Source: an uncultured Ruminococcus sp. (GTDB lineage Bacteria; Bacillota; Clostridia; Oscillospirales; Ruminococcaceae). From it: 10,479 bases of DNA. A program made the position numbers and the translations under genes. The notes beneath the pieces were generated by a model. The model ran no database searches, was not told the DNA's origin, and was given only the letters and a program-made list of their open reading frames with translations. Numbering within the stretch: position 1 is the first letter of the stretch; every line of letters begins with the position of its first letter. The stretch spans positions 1-10,479 of the forward strand of contig USCU01000019.1 of NCBI GenBank assembly GCA_900553335.1, in the 5' to 3' direction. Shown here piece after piece: positions 1-7,107 of the stretch.

Positions 1-349
<349 letters not shown>

Positions 350-576
350 GTTGTATATTCTCTAAGTACCTCTCAGTACTTAGCTAATACCTCGCTCTAG
401 TCTTTACTCTAGCTTCTTCTTCCTCATTTTTTTCTAGTCTGTTTCGCTCAGACCTTTTACTTCGCTTCCTTCTCTTCAAAGGAATCTCTCAAGGGTTTCT
501 TTCGTCTCTCATATATTGTTCAATTTTCAAGGTGCGAGCGCTCTAAAAACTATTTCCGTTTTTCGAGTGCTTGATT
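350..576 (-). other. 16S rRNA precursor leader
   Basis: This is the transcribed spacer between the rrn promoter and mature 16S, about 220 bases. It contains two clear short hairpins: an 8-bp perfect stem with a 6-base loop at 362-383 (CTAAGTAC pairing with GTACTTAG) and a 5-bp stem at 437-453 (GTCTG with CAGAC). These may help precursor folding or processing; that role is inferred. No tRNA or protein gene is visible here. Confidence 0.75.
515..530 (-). promoter_or_regulatory. boxA-like antitermination element of the rrn leader
   Basis: The minus strand reads TTGAAAATTGAACAAT, preceded by GCACC. Firmicute rrn leaders and 16S-23S spacers commonly carry a very similar CTTTGAAAACTGAA motif that overlaps boxA, the Nus-factor antitermination site. 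Position between promoter and 16S fits. Similarity is by eye only. Confidence 0.5.
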
Positions 577-605
577 ATTATAGCACAACCATATTGCGAT
601 GTCAA
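577..605 (-). promoter_or_regulatory. rrn promoter (sigma-A, near-perfect consensus)
   Basis: On the minus strand TTGACA (605-600) is separated by exactly 17 bases from TATAAT (582-577). The -10 is also extended, as TGC directly precedes TATAAT. Just upstream (606-640) the strand is A-rich with two long A-runs, which fits an UP element. Transcription would start near 570, giving a leader of about 220 bases before 16S. A second upstream rrn promoter was looked for in 641-780 and not convincingly seen. Confidence 0.93.
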
Positions 606-795
606 CACTTTTTTTGAGTTTTTTTGCAATTTGTGCATTTTTCCTCTTCAATACATGGTTTACTGAATTTTACTGGTCATTTTGCACACATTTCATCTAT
701 TTAGTTTTTATTTTCTGATCTATTGCTTATTTTATGTATAAAAATAGAAATCCGTGCCACAATAGTTTTATCATTTTCAAGTTCGGAGGTAATTT

Positions 796-1287
796 GTGAA
801 AACACGAATAGCTGCTCTTTTAACAGCTCTGACAATAACCTTTGCCGCTTTGGCAACAATCTCATTTATACCAAAAGCATCAGCGCAAGGATCTGTACCT
901 ACCGCTCTTGCGTCCGGTTCTATCCCAGCGGCTACAGAATCTAACATTTACCTGCTAGCCAGAATCATTTCGGCGGAGGCAAGAGGCGAGCCATATACTG
1001 GTCAGGTCGCAGTAGGAGCTGTTATACTCAATCGAATCAAACATCCGTCTTTCCCGGACACTTTGTCGGGAGTTATATATCAAGGAGGAGCCTTTACTGC
1101 AATTGTCGATGGACAGTTTAACCAGCCTATTTCTGATTCTGCATATAACGCTGCCCGTGACGCCTTGAATGGTTGGGATCCGACAGGAGGAGCTATATAC
1201 TATTATAATCCCTCAAAAACTTCAAATGCATTTATGCACTCAAGGCCTACAATCGTTACAATCGGAGCGCATCGATTCTGTTCATAA
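796..1287 (+). CDS. Secreted SleB/CwlJ-type cell wall hydrolase
   Basis: Predicted 163-residue exported peptidoglycan hydrolase of the Hydrolase_2 (SleB/CwlJ) family. These enzymes cleave peptidoglycan, in spore-formers typically the spore cortex at germination. It starts at GTG, chosen because GGAGGT lies five bases upstream at 785-790. Residues 1-30 form a signal peptide with a likely cut after ASA. The catalytic domain runs from about residue 50 to the end. It has the family blocks AEARGEPYTGQVAVGAVILNR (E61 is the likely catalytic acid), GAFTA, DPTGGAIYYYNP and a terminal IGAHRF. Unlike full SleB it has no N-terminal peptidoglycan-binding domain, so it is a stand-alone catalytic domain. 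It diverges from the rrn promoter. A weak TATAAA at 737-742 with a poor -35 is the only promoter candidate I see. Whether it acts in germination or in vegetative wall turnover cannot be told from the sequence. Confidence 0.9.
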   Translation: MKTRIAALLTALTITFAALATISFIPKASAQGSVPTALASGSIPAATESNIYLLARIISAEARGEPYTGQVAVGAVILNRIKHPSFPDTLSGVIYQGGAFTAIVDGQFNQPISDSAYNAARDALNGWDPTGGAIYYYNPSKTSNAFMHSRPTIVTIGAHRFCS

Positions 1288-1301
1288 CATCAAAACTCTA
1301 A

Positions 1302-1334
1302 AAATCCCGTCACTTTAATGACGGGATTTATTTT
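1302..1334. terminator. Bidirectional intrinsic terminator
   Basis: A perfect 11-bp stem (AAATCCCGTCA at 1302-1312 with TGACGGGATTT at 1319-1329) closes a 6-base loop. On the plus strand it is followed by ATTTT; on the minus strand the stem runs into five Ts. It lies 14 bases after the hydrolase stop and 65 bases after the convergent cupin stop, so it can serve both genes. Confidence 0.9.
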
Positions 1335-1394
1335 GTGCAATATTAAACTTTCACAGCCGTTCTTTCAAATTCATTTTATTTTTGTGTTCCCGCA

Positions 1395-1772
1395 TTACGG
1401 CAAAACCAAATCCTGGTTTTTATACGCATAGCCGAAATGAATCGGAGGTGCAGTAACAAATATGTAAACAAACTCTTCTTCGCCATCATTTAACAGACCG
1501 TGAACGTCTTTATCAGCAAATCTCACAACATCTCCTACATTAAAAGGCATAGTTACGTTGTTTTCAAGTAAAAGCTTCCCTTTTCCTTTTATGGCATACC
1601 AAATCTGCTCTGATGATTCGTGAATATGCAAAGGCTGATTTGCACCTACTTCAAGATGAACTTCTGTAATGGTCACTCTAGTACTTTTAGAATTATCAGG
1701 ATTTAAGAGCTGTCTTGACGTAACTCCTGGATTTGATAATTTATTTATTTCATCTGACTTAATAAATTCCAT
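1395..1772 (-). CDS. Small single-domain cupin protein
   Basis: A 125-residue protein that is essentially one cupin beta-barrel. The first cupin motif is clear: HIHESSE gives metal ligands H49, H51 and E55. The second motif, GDVVRFADKDVHGLLN, supplies H91 but has Ala and Lys where the textbook motif has Pro and Gly. The metal-binding set of three His and one Glu is therefore intact. The substrate is unknown; cupins of this size include dioxygenases, isomerases and sugar- or polyketide-handling proteins. The start at 1772 is preferred over an in-frame ATG 15 bases upstream, because AGAGGA sits correctly before it and nothing like a ribosome binding site precedes the earlier ATG. It follows a terminator, so it is probably transcribed alone; no strong promoter is visible in the AT-rich upstream stretch. 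Confidence 0.85.
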   Translation of the reverse strand: MEFIKSDEINKLSNPGVTSRQLLNPDNSKSTRVTITEVHLEVGANQPLHIHESSEQIWYAIKGKGKLLLENNVTMPFNVGDVVRFADKDVHGLLNDGEEEFVYIFVTAPPIHFGYAYKNQDLVLP

Positions 1773-1838
1773 AGTAGATCCTCTCATTATATTATTTCAA
1801 AGTATATTTTAATTGTAATATAATCTTTTCTATAAATA

Positions 1839-1883
1839 AACAAAAAGTCAGCAGTATACTAAAATCAATCTACTGCCGGCTTT
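1839..1883 (-). terminator. Intrinsic terminator after the pgsA-lipoprotein genes
   Basis: Read on the minus strand, a 13-position stem (1883-1871 with 1856-1844) carries one C-A mismatch and one G-U pair, closes a 14-base loop and is followed by TTTTTGTTTATTT. It lies about 180 bases past the lipoprotein stop and just upstream of the cupin gene, so it separates the two transcription units. Confidence 0.75.
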
Positions 1884-2065
1884 ATCTAAATCACATCATT
1901 TTGTGTCATTGCACAATGTTTTATTTCGCCTTTTAATGCAACCCTCATTCCCCGGCGAATTATCTCGTTTTTCAATAAGGGACAACGCCCTGTCATTCAA
2001 CAAACTACCTGACATAGTCGTTGTTATAAATTTATGCGATGTTATTCACAAGAAAAATCCACTGA

Positions 2066-2797
2066 TTATTTTGTTGCAGCGTCTATATATCCTTTAAGTC
2101 TATCCTCATCGCATTCTGAAATTTGTGCTGTCCTCGAAATTTTTGCAGCTCCATCTGTATATGCTCCTTCCGCAACCAGATTTCCGTTCGAATCAAAGAA
2201 CAAACTCATAGTTTTTCCGTCGCCGTATTCAACAGTTTCCATACTAAGCTTAATATTTCCGCTGACGGACTCTACATTATACTGAGCGGTTGCTTTTCCT
2301 GTTTCATAAACTTCAAGACTTGAAAAGTTCAAAGGCTTTGTGCGTTCTGTCCATTCGCCTTTGAAAACATAATAAGAGTAATATTTATCTGCGCTTTTTA
2401 ATGATATGACATTCACGGCATTTTCCGGTATTTCAGCATCGTCATCTGCATAAGCAACATGTCCCGATTCAGCAGCAATGTTATCTCCGTCTGTCAAGGT
2501 ATAACTAAACGCTACAAAATCACCAATCGGCTGAACAATGTAGTTTACCAAGGAATACTTATGTGTGTCTACCAAAGGTTTTACATTAGCATCAAAATAA
2601 TATGTCTTTGCATCTGTTTTTCCGACAACAGTCAGCTCAGCGCCTATAAGATCATAATATGTATAATCAACTGAGTTATTTACCTTTTCACTTGACTTAT
2701 ATTTGTCATAATCAATCTTACTTTTCTTAACCTCATCAGCGCAGCCCGCTGTAAATATACAAACCGCCGCCAACGCAGCTAACAGTAATTTTTTCAT
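2066..2797 (-). CDS. Putative lipoprotein, family not recognised
   Basis: A 243-residue protein with an N-terminal lipoprotein signal: MKK, a hydrophobic stretch and a lipobox ending TAGC, making C19 the likely lipidated residue. It would be anchored to the outer face of the membrane. The mature part is rich in Tyr, Asp, Lys and Ser, with no transmembrane segment, repeats or catalytic motif that I recognise. Alternating hydrophobic and polar residues, and pieces such as SLFFDSNGNLVAEGAY, suggest a beta-rich fold; that is inference. It begins 17 bases after pgsA and is probably co-transcribed with it, with a weak GGGTG seven bases before the ATG. The terminator at 1844-1883 ends the unit. No function is assigned; a cell-envelope role is only a guess from the signal and the neighbour. 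Confidence 0.75.
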   Translation of the reverse strand: MKKLLLAALAAVCIFTAGCADEVKKSKIDYDKYKSSEKVNNSVDYTYYDLIGAELTVVGKTDAKTYYFDANVKPLVDTHKYSLVNYIVQPIGDFVAFSYTLTDGDNIAAESGHVAYADDDAEIPENAVNVISLKSADKYYSYYVFKGEWTERTKPLNFSSLEVYETGKATAQYNVESVSGNIKLSMETVEYGDGKTMSLFFDSNGNLVAEGAYTDGAAKISRTAQISECDEDRLKGYIDAATK

Positions 2798-2814
2798 GTA
2801 CTTTCACCCACTTT

Positions 2815-3387
2815 TTACTTGTTTGAATCTATTTTATCCCAATAAGCCATGAGATACTGCACTCCGGATACTGCAGTCAAAACAGCCGCAATCCAAATGA
2901 GAATCTCATTCAGCCAAAAAATATGAATTTCGATCCCTTCCAAAAACATTATAAGAACAATCGCCAGCATCGTGAAAGCAGTTTTAAGCTTTCCAAGCAT
3001 TCCTGCCGGTACAACGACTCCCTCGTTAGCAACGACAAGCCTTATTCCTGAAACCATAAGCTCTCTCGCCATGATAACGATTACCGCAGCAGCATCGATC
3101 CACTGAGGAGAACGTGCCGAAAACAAAATAAGAGCACTCATAACAAGCATCTTATCTGCCAAAGGATCCAAAAACTTTCCAAAGGTTGTAATAAGCCCCC
3201 TTTTTCTTGCAATCATTCCGTCAAACCAATCCGTAATTGATGCCACAATAAAAATTGCCAAGGATATCAGCACAAAAACATTTACGCCGTCACCATAGAA
3301 GTGCTGACTTACTATCATTCCCGCCATGAAAAATGGTATCAAAACCATTCTGATGACAGTTAGCTTGTTTGGTAAATTCAAATTCAT
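2815..3387 (-). CDS. pgsA: CDP-diacylglycerol-glycerol-3-phosphate 3-phosphatidyltransferase
   Basis: PgsA joins glycerol-3-phosphate to CDP-diacylglycerol, the committed step toward phosphatidylglycerol and cardiolipin, in the cytoplasmic membrane. The 190-residue protein carries the complete CDP-alcohol phosphotransferase signature: D53, D56-G57, A60-R61, G70, D74 and D78, with family spacing. Several hydrophobic helices surround it (about residues 11-28, 37-52, 80-110 and 125-180). The frame is open a further 49 codons upstream, but the start at 3387 is chosen because it gives the normal MNLNLPNKLTVIR beginning and has AAGGAT just before it. In many Firmicutes pgsA lies upstream of cinA and recA. 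Here it lies downstream of recA-recX-rimO and cinA is absent from the window. A 159-base gap with a possible promoter separates it from rimO. Confidence 0.95.
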   Translation of the reverse strand: MNLNLPNKLTVIRMVLIPFFMAGMIVSQHFYGDGVNVFVLISLAIFIVASITDWFDGMIARKRGLITTFGKFLDPLADKMLVMSALILFSARSPQWIDAAAVIVIMARELMVSGIRLVVANEGVVVPAGMLGKLKTAFTMLAIVLIMFLEGIEIHIFWLNEILIWIAAVLTAVSGVQYLMAYWDKIDSNK

Positions 3388-3459
3388 ATTATGTTTATCC
3401 TTTCTGGGATAGAGAATTTTCATGTGAATTGCCCTATCAAGGCAAATTTTACCTCTTCG

Positions 3460-3465
3460 ATTATA
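3460..3465 (-). promoter_or_regulatory. Possible -10 of a pgsA promoter
   Basis: A perfect TATAAT on the minus strand lies in the 159-base rimO-pgsA gap, about 75 bases before the pgsA start. The best -35 candidate, TTTACA, is 22 bases away, which is too far, so this is weak. Between it and pgsA a small hairpin (TTGCC pairing with GGCAA) is visible at 3436-3452. Confidence 0.3.
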
Positions 3466-3546
3466 GTTCAAAGTTAATATATAAAATTGTAAAGTAATAT
3501 TTTGATGAAAAACGTCTGTTAAAATCCACTTCAAATAGAATCTTTT

Positions 3547-4869
3547 TTAAACTCTTTCCCCCAAAAGATCAAAATCAAGCGTATCCGTTATCCTAACCTT
3601 TATAAACTCACCCTGAGAAGGCTTTTTCTCTGCTGTAAAGAAAATTTTTCCGTCTATCTCCGGTGCGTCCATATAGCTTCTTCCAAAGAAGCATTCCGCA
3701 TAACGGTCAAATCCCTCGCATACGACTTCAATAGTTTTACCTATCTGTTTCTCATTTTTTTCAAACATTATTCTCGACTGCTCTTCATAAATAATTTCAG
3801 CACGGCGAGCCTTTGTATCCTCATCAAGCTGACCGTCAAACTCAGCCGCAGCAGTTCCTTCCTCAGCAGAGTACGCAAAGCATCCGAGCCTATCAAATCT
3901 CGCTTTTTTTACAAATTCACACAGCGACTCAAACTGCTTGTCGTTCTCACCCGGGAAACCGGCTATCAGTGTTGTTCTTAAAATTATTCCCGGAACTTTT
4001 TCTCTTATCTTTTCTATAAGTGAAACAAGCGACTGCTCATCGCCTTTACGGTTCATTCTTTTTAAAATCGCCTTGTCGCAATGCTGAATAGGTATATCCA
4101 TATACGCAACTATCTTTTCCTCATCCCTAAAAACATCAATAAGCTCATCGGTAATTCTCTCAGGGTACATATAAAGCGTTCTTATCCACTTTAATCCCTC
4201 GATTTGAGCAAGCTTCTTTAAAAGCTCGGCAAGCTTACTATGGCCATATAGATCCTCGCCGTATCTCGTTGTATCCTGAGCTATTAAAACAAGCTCTTTA
4301 ACACCTCTGACTGCAAGGCTTTCGGCTTCTGACACAATACTTTCTATGCTTCGGCTTCTGAAACGTCCTCTGATTTTTGGAATTGCACAGTATGTACATC
4401 TATTATCGCAGCCCTCGGATATTTTCAGATAAGCCAAATATGAAGGAGTAGACAGTATTCTCTTTTCGTCAAAGCACAAATCTCCCTTATCTCCGTATGC
4501 GCTTACCCTTTCACCGCAGAATACCCGTCTTATTATGTCTGTAAGCTCATCATTTTTTCCGATTCCTACAACAGCGTCCACCTGTGGGATTTCACTTAAA
4601 ATCTCATCACGGTATCTTTCTGCAAGGCACCCCGTTACAATTACCGCCTTTATTCTTCCTTCTTCCTTTAATGTACAGAATTCGAGAATCGTTTCTATTG
4701 CTTCTTCCTTTGCAGACTGAATAAACCCGCAGGTATTTATAATTACAACATCGCTCAACGCTGCATCGTAAGCAATCTCATATCCATCGTCCTTTAAAAG
4801 TGCAAGCATTCTTTCGGCGTCCACCTGATTTTTAGGACATCCCAGAGATACCATTCCTATTTTAGTCAT
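3547..4869 (-). CDS. rimO: Ribosomal protein S12 methylthiotransferase RimO
   Basis: RimO is a radical-SAM enzyme with two 4Fe-4S clusters that adds a methylthio group to a conserved aspartate of ribosomal protein S12. The 440-residue length is normal. The N-terminal UPF0004 domain (about 1-125) holds the three cluster cysteines C11, C47 and C81. The radical-SAM core follows with CDNRCTYC (C154, C158, C161). The C-terminal part from about 375 is the TRAM domain. The beginning SLGCPKN is typical of RimO rather than the tRNA enzyme MiaB, which usually has YGCQMN there. AAAGGAT lies seven bases before the ATG. It sits 46 bases after recX on the same strand and is probably part of the recA-recX transcript. 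No terminator is visible after it. Confidence 0.95.
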   Translation of the reverse strand: MTKIGMVSLGCPKNQVDAERMLALLKDDGYEIAYDAALSDVVIINTCGFIQSAKEEAIETILEFCTLKEEGRIKAVIVTGCLAERYRDEILSEIPQVDAVVGIGKNDELTDIIRRVFCGERVSAYGDKGDLCFDEKRILSTPSYLAYLKISEGCDNRCTYCAIPKIRGRFRSRSIESIVSEAESLAVRGVKELVLIAQDTTRYGEDLYGHSKLAELLKKLAQIEGLKWIRTLYMYPERITDELIDVFRDEEKIVAYMDIPIQHCDKAILKRMNRKGDEQSLVSLIEKIREKVPGIILRTTLIAGFPGENDKQFESLCEFVKKARFDRLGCFAYSAEEGTAAAEFDGQLDEDTKARRAEIIYEEQSRIMFEKNEKQIGKTIEVVCEGFDRYAECFFGRSYMDAPEIDGKIFFTAEKKPSQGEFIKVRITDTLDFDLLGERV

Positions 4870-4915
4870 TTAAAATCCTTTCCGTTATGCCAAAATAGAG
4901 GAAAAGGCAATAATC

Positions 4916-5524
4916 TCATTCCTCCTCTAAAACCGCTCTGATAACTATATTTATATCTTCGTAAGAAAATCCCTTTCGTATAAGCGCATTTCTAACCTTT
5001 TGTATGCCCTTTTCATCTTCCATGTATCTTTCGTATTTTGCCTTTACAAGCTCGTAAAGCCTAAGCGTCGAGTCATCTTGATACCGCTCCAAAACTTCAT
5101 TTATAAGCTCCTTTGAAATTCCCTTGCGATACATTTCCTGACTAGCCCTATAGTTTCCGAAGCCTTTTGTTATTATATAGTATTCACCCAAGTGCTCAGC
5201 ATACCTTCTATCGTTTACAAGACTAAGCTCGCAAAGCCGATTTAACACCTCGTAGCATATATCCTCGTCATAATTTGCTTCAAGCTTTTTAAAAAGGCCG
5301 ATATAGGAATACTCCCTTGCGTCGAGAAGATACATCGCACGCTCTCTTGCACGCCTTAAATCGTTTGCCCTCACCACCTCGGCAAGCGCACTTTCAGGTA
5401 TTTCCGTTCCCTCCCTTAAATGATACTCAGAAATGATTTCACTGTTTATAAAAATCGGCTCAGCGTCTTTAAAATAAATTCCGTAGGTTTTGCCCTTATA
5501 TTTTTCTATTTTTTCAATTTTCAT
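4916..5524 (-). CDS. recX: Regulatory protein RecX
   Basis: RecX binds RecA and usually limits extension of its filaments on single-stranded DNA, restraining recombination and the SOS response. The 202-residue protein is helical and charged, in the family's size range for Firmicutes. The recognisable core starts near residue 55 with the ARERAMYLLDAREYSY block, followed by LVNDRRYAEHLGEYYI and a RKGISKELI segment, matching tandem three-helix RecX repeats; the last repeat ends at VRNALIRKGFSYEDI. Its ATG overlaps the recA stop codon by one base in TAATG, and there is no good ribosome binding site of its own. It is therefore probably made by translational coupling to recA, a common way to keep RecX below RecA level. 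Confidence 0.93.
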   Translation of the reverse strand: MKIEKIEKYKGKTYGIYFKDAEPIFINSEIISEYHLREGTEIPESALAEVVRANDLRRARERAMYLLDAREYSYIGLFKKLEANYDEDICYEVLNRLCELSLVNDRRYAEHLGEYYIITKGFGNYRASQEMYRKGISKELINEVLERYQDDSTLRLYELVKAKYERYMEDEKGIQKVRNALIRKGFSYEDINIVIRAVLEEE

Positions 5525-6720
5525 TACTCAGTGTCAACCGGAGCAAACTCCTCAAAATCATCGTCTGCATTTACGACAACGCTTGATGCAGGCTTGCTCG
5601 ATTCGTCCGCCTTACTTACAGCCGCAGCGCTTGCCGCCTTTAGGTCAGCCGCTTTCTTGCTCTTTTTAGAAGTAGAAAGCACTGCTCCGTCCTTAACCTT
5701 TTCCTTTACAAGGTCCTCAATCTCGTTCATGAGATCTATGTTTTGCTTTAAAAACTCCTTGGCATTATCTCTTCCCTGTCCTAGCTTTAGATCGTTATAG
5801 CTAAACCATGCTCCGCCTTTTTTAACTACTCCGAGATCTACTGCCATGTCCAGAATCTCACCTACTCTTGAAATTCCTGTACCGTACATAATGTCAAATT
5901 CGCACTCTTTAAACGGAGGAGCAACTTTATTCTTAACTACCTTACAGCGAGTTCTGTTTCCGATGACATCGCTTCCCTGCTTTATCTGCTCCGCTCTTCT
6001 AACTTCTATTCTTACAGACGAATAGAATTTAAGCGCACGTCCTCCCGGAGTTGTTTCGGGATTTCCGTAAATAACGCCAATTTTTTCTCTTACCTGATTT
6101 ATAAAAACGGCAACACAGTTGCTCTTTGCAATAACGCTTGTAAGCTTTCTCATAGCCTGCGACATAAGACGAGCAAGCTGTCCGACATGAGTATCTCCCA
6201 TATCGCCGTCGATTTCCGCTTTTGTTACCATTGCAGCCACTGAGTCTAAAACTATACAGTCGATAGCTCCCGAACGAACAAGTGCCTCGGCAATTTCAAG
6301 CGCCTGCTCTCCGCTGTCAGGCTGAGAAACAAGCAGAGAATCTATATCAACTCCGAGATTTTTAGCGTAGACAGGATCGAGTGCATGCTCAACGTCAATA
6401 AACGCAACCTCTCCGCCAAGCTTCTGAGCTTCTGCTGCGATATGGAGTGCAACGGTTGTCTTACCCGAGCTTTCAGGTCCGTATACTTCAACGATTCTTC
6501 CTCTTGGTACTCCTCCTATTCCAAGCGCCATATCAAGCGTCATTGAACCTGTAGGAATTGCTGCAACATTTAAAGCCTTATTTTGTCCCAGCTTCATTAC
6601 AGCGCCTGCACCGTAGGTTTTTTCAATTTGAGCAATGGCCGTTTCTAACGCTTTTTTCTTTTCTTCACCTGTTACAGCAACAACAGGCGGTTTTTTGCTC
6701 TCGTTTTTCTTTATCGCCAT
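5524..6720 (-). CDS. recA: Recombinase RecA
   Basis: RecA forms filaments on single-stranded DNA, performs strand exchange and stimulates LexA self-cleavage. All core elements are present: Walker A GPESSGKT (81-88), EHALDP with the catalytic Glu at 111, Walker B CIVLDS (155-160), FINQVREK, and the L2 loop with [14 protein letters not shown] (219-232). At 398 residues it is about 45 longer than E. coli RecA. The extra length is a short N-terminal extension and a low-complexity Ala/Ser/Lys C-terminal tail from about 350 ending in acidic residues. A strong GGAGG (6729-6733) sits eight bases before the ATG. No LexA box lies in the 390 bases directly upstream; the nearest is at 8259-8272 before prmC. 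recX follows with a one-base overlap. Confidence 0.98.
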   Translation of the reverse strand: MAIKKNESKKPPVVAVTGEEKKKALETAIAQIEKTYGAGAVMKLGQNKALNVAAIPTGSMTLDMALGIGGVPRGRIVEVYGPESSGKTTVALHIAAEAQKLGGEVAFIDVEHALDPVYAKNLGVDIDSLLVSQPDSGEQALEIAEALVRSGAIDCIVLDSVAAMVTKAEIDGDMGDTHVGQLARLMSQAMRKLTSVIAKSNCVAVFINQVREKIGVIYGNPETTPGGRALKFYSSVRIEVRRAEQIKQGSDVIGNRTRCKVVKNKVAPPFKECEFDIMYGTGISRVGEILDMAVDLGVVKKGGAWFSYNDLKLGQGRDNAKEFLKQNIDLMNEIEDLVKEKVKDGAVLSTSKKSKKAADLKAASAAAVSKADESSKPASSVVVNADDDFEEFAPVDTE

Positions 6721-6784
6721 TTTATTTTCCTCCGTCCTTTAAATTAATGCGTAATTACAATTGAAACAAACTTTAATATAATAA

Positions 6785-7080
6785 AACAATTCCTGCACAG
6801 TTCCGTCGGGAGCCAGCTTGTGCGTTAAGATGAATTCTGTGCCAAATCCAAATGCGTGTAGGCTTTGGCTCTCACAAACCTTTCCTTAACCTTAAACCCC
6901 AAAAACAGAGGGCAAGGGGAGAAGATGCTGAAAAAGGATTCGGCAAGAAAAAACCATAAGAACGAATTTTTTCAAAACTTTGGGGAAGTCCCTCAGGTTT
7001 TGGTTGGTTTTATTATCCTTCCCCTTTTCTTAGGTTGTCCCTTTGCAAGAGATATAGATCGCTAATTAAAAGTAATCCAT
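6785..7080 (-). ncRNA. Structured RNA or long recA leader, unidentified
   Basis: The region between DUF1294 and recA holds no convincing protein gene but many strong helices. The outer half, shown in plus coordinates, has a 12-pair stem (6914-6926 with 7015-7026, one bulged base), closed further out by 6906-6912 with 7039-7045. It encloses two hairpins: 6930-6942 with 6963-6973 (11 pairs, 2-base bulge) and 6973-6978 with 6997-7002. Together they look like a three-way junction. On the minus strand the closing stem is followed by TTTTT (6905-6901), so a transcript of about 180 bases could end there. The recA-side half has 6-bp stems at 6795-6800/6837-6842, 6810-6815/6866-6871 and 6841-6846/6864-6869. 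The first two cross, so they form a pseudoknot or exclude each other. I recognise no riboswitch, T-box, RNase P, tmRNA or SRP signature. A 6S-like RNA is possible by length only. Strand follows from the promoter at 7087-7095. Confidence 0.45.
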
Positions 7081-7086
7081 ATTCCG

Positions 7087-7095
7087 ATTATAACA
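7087..7095 (-). promoter_or_regulatory. Extended -10 promoter upstream of the recA leader
   Basis: The minus strand reads TGTTATAAT, a perfect extended -10 (TGnTATAAT). The -35 is poor: TTGTAG at a 19-base spacing or TTGATT at 13. Extended -10 promoters can work without a good -35. It lies just past the DUF1294 stop, so a start near 7080 would make either a leader of about 360 bases for recA or a separate small RNA. Confidence 0.6.
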
Positions 7096-7107
7096 TCCCC
7101 ATTCCAA

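Noticed and set aside
723..944. A 73-codon plus-strand frame overlapping the hydrolase start
   Set aside because: Out of frame with the clear signal peptide of the hydrolase, no ribosome binding site, Cys/Ser-rich composition typical of a shadow frame.
1925..1959. 6-bp stem with a 23-base loop (TTCGCC with GGCGAA) as a terminator of the lipoprotein gene
   Set aside because: Short stem, large loop and no T-run on the minus strand; the hairpin at 1844-1883 is a far better terminator.
1903..2097. A 64-codon plus-strand frame downstream of the lipoprotein gene
   Set aside because: GTG start without a ribosome binding site, no family resemblance, and its end runs antisense into the lipoprotein gene.
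3388..3534. A 49-residue N-terminal extension of PgsA
   Set aside because: The extension is not seen in the family, and a proper ribosome binding site precedes the ATG at 3387.
4870..4915. Small inverted repeat TGCC/GGCA between recX and rimO
   Set aside because: Only 4 bp, no T-run; likely chance.
5530..5650. Low-complexity C-terminal tail of RecA as a frameshift or fusion
   Set aside because: The frame is intact to a coupled stop, and RecA C-terminal tails are normally variable and acidic.
6721..6790. TATAAT on the plus strand at 6777-6782 as promoter of a plus-strand RNA
   Set aside because: The -35 candidates (TTACAA at 16, AATTAC at 18) are poor, and the minus-strand extended -10 on the other side is better. 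It is not fully excluded.
6865..7065. A 66-codon plus-strand frame within the recA upstream region
   Set aside because: It begins at TTG with no ribosome binding site, has no recognisable domain, and lies across the strong helices, so RNA structure explains the stretch better.
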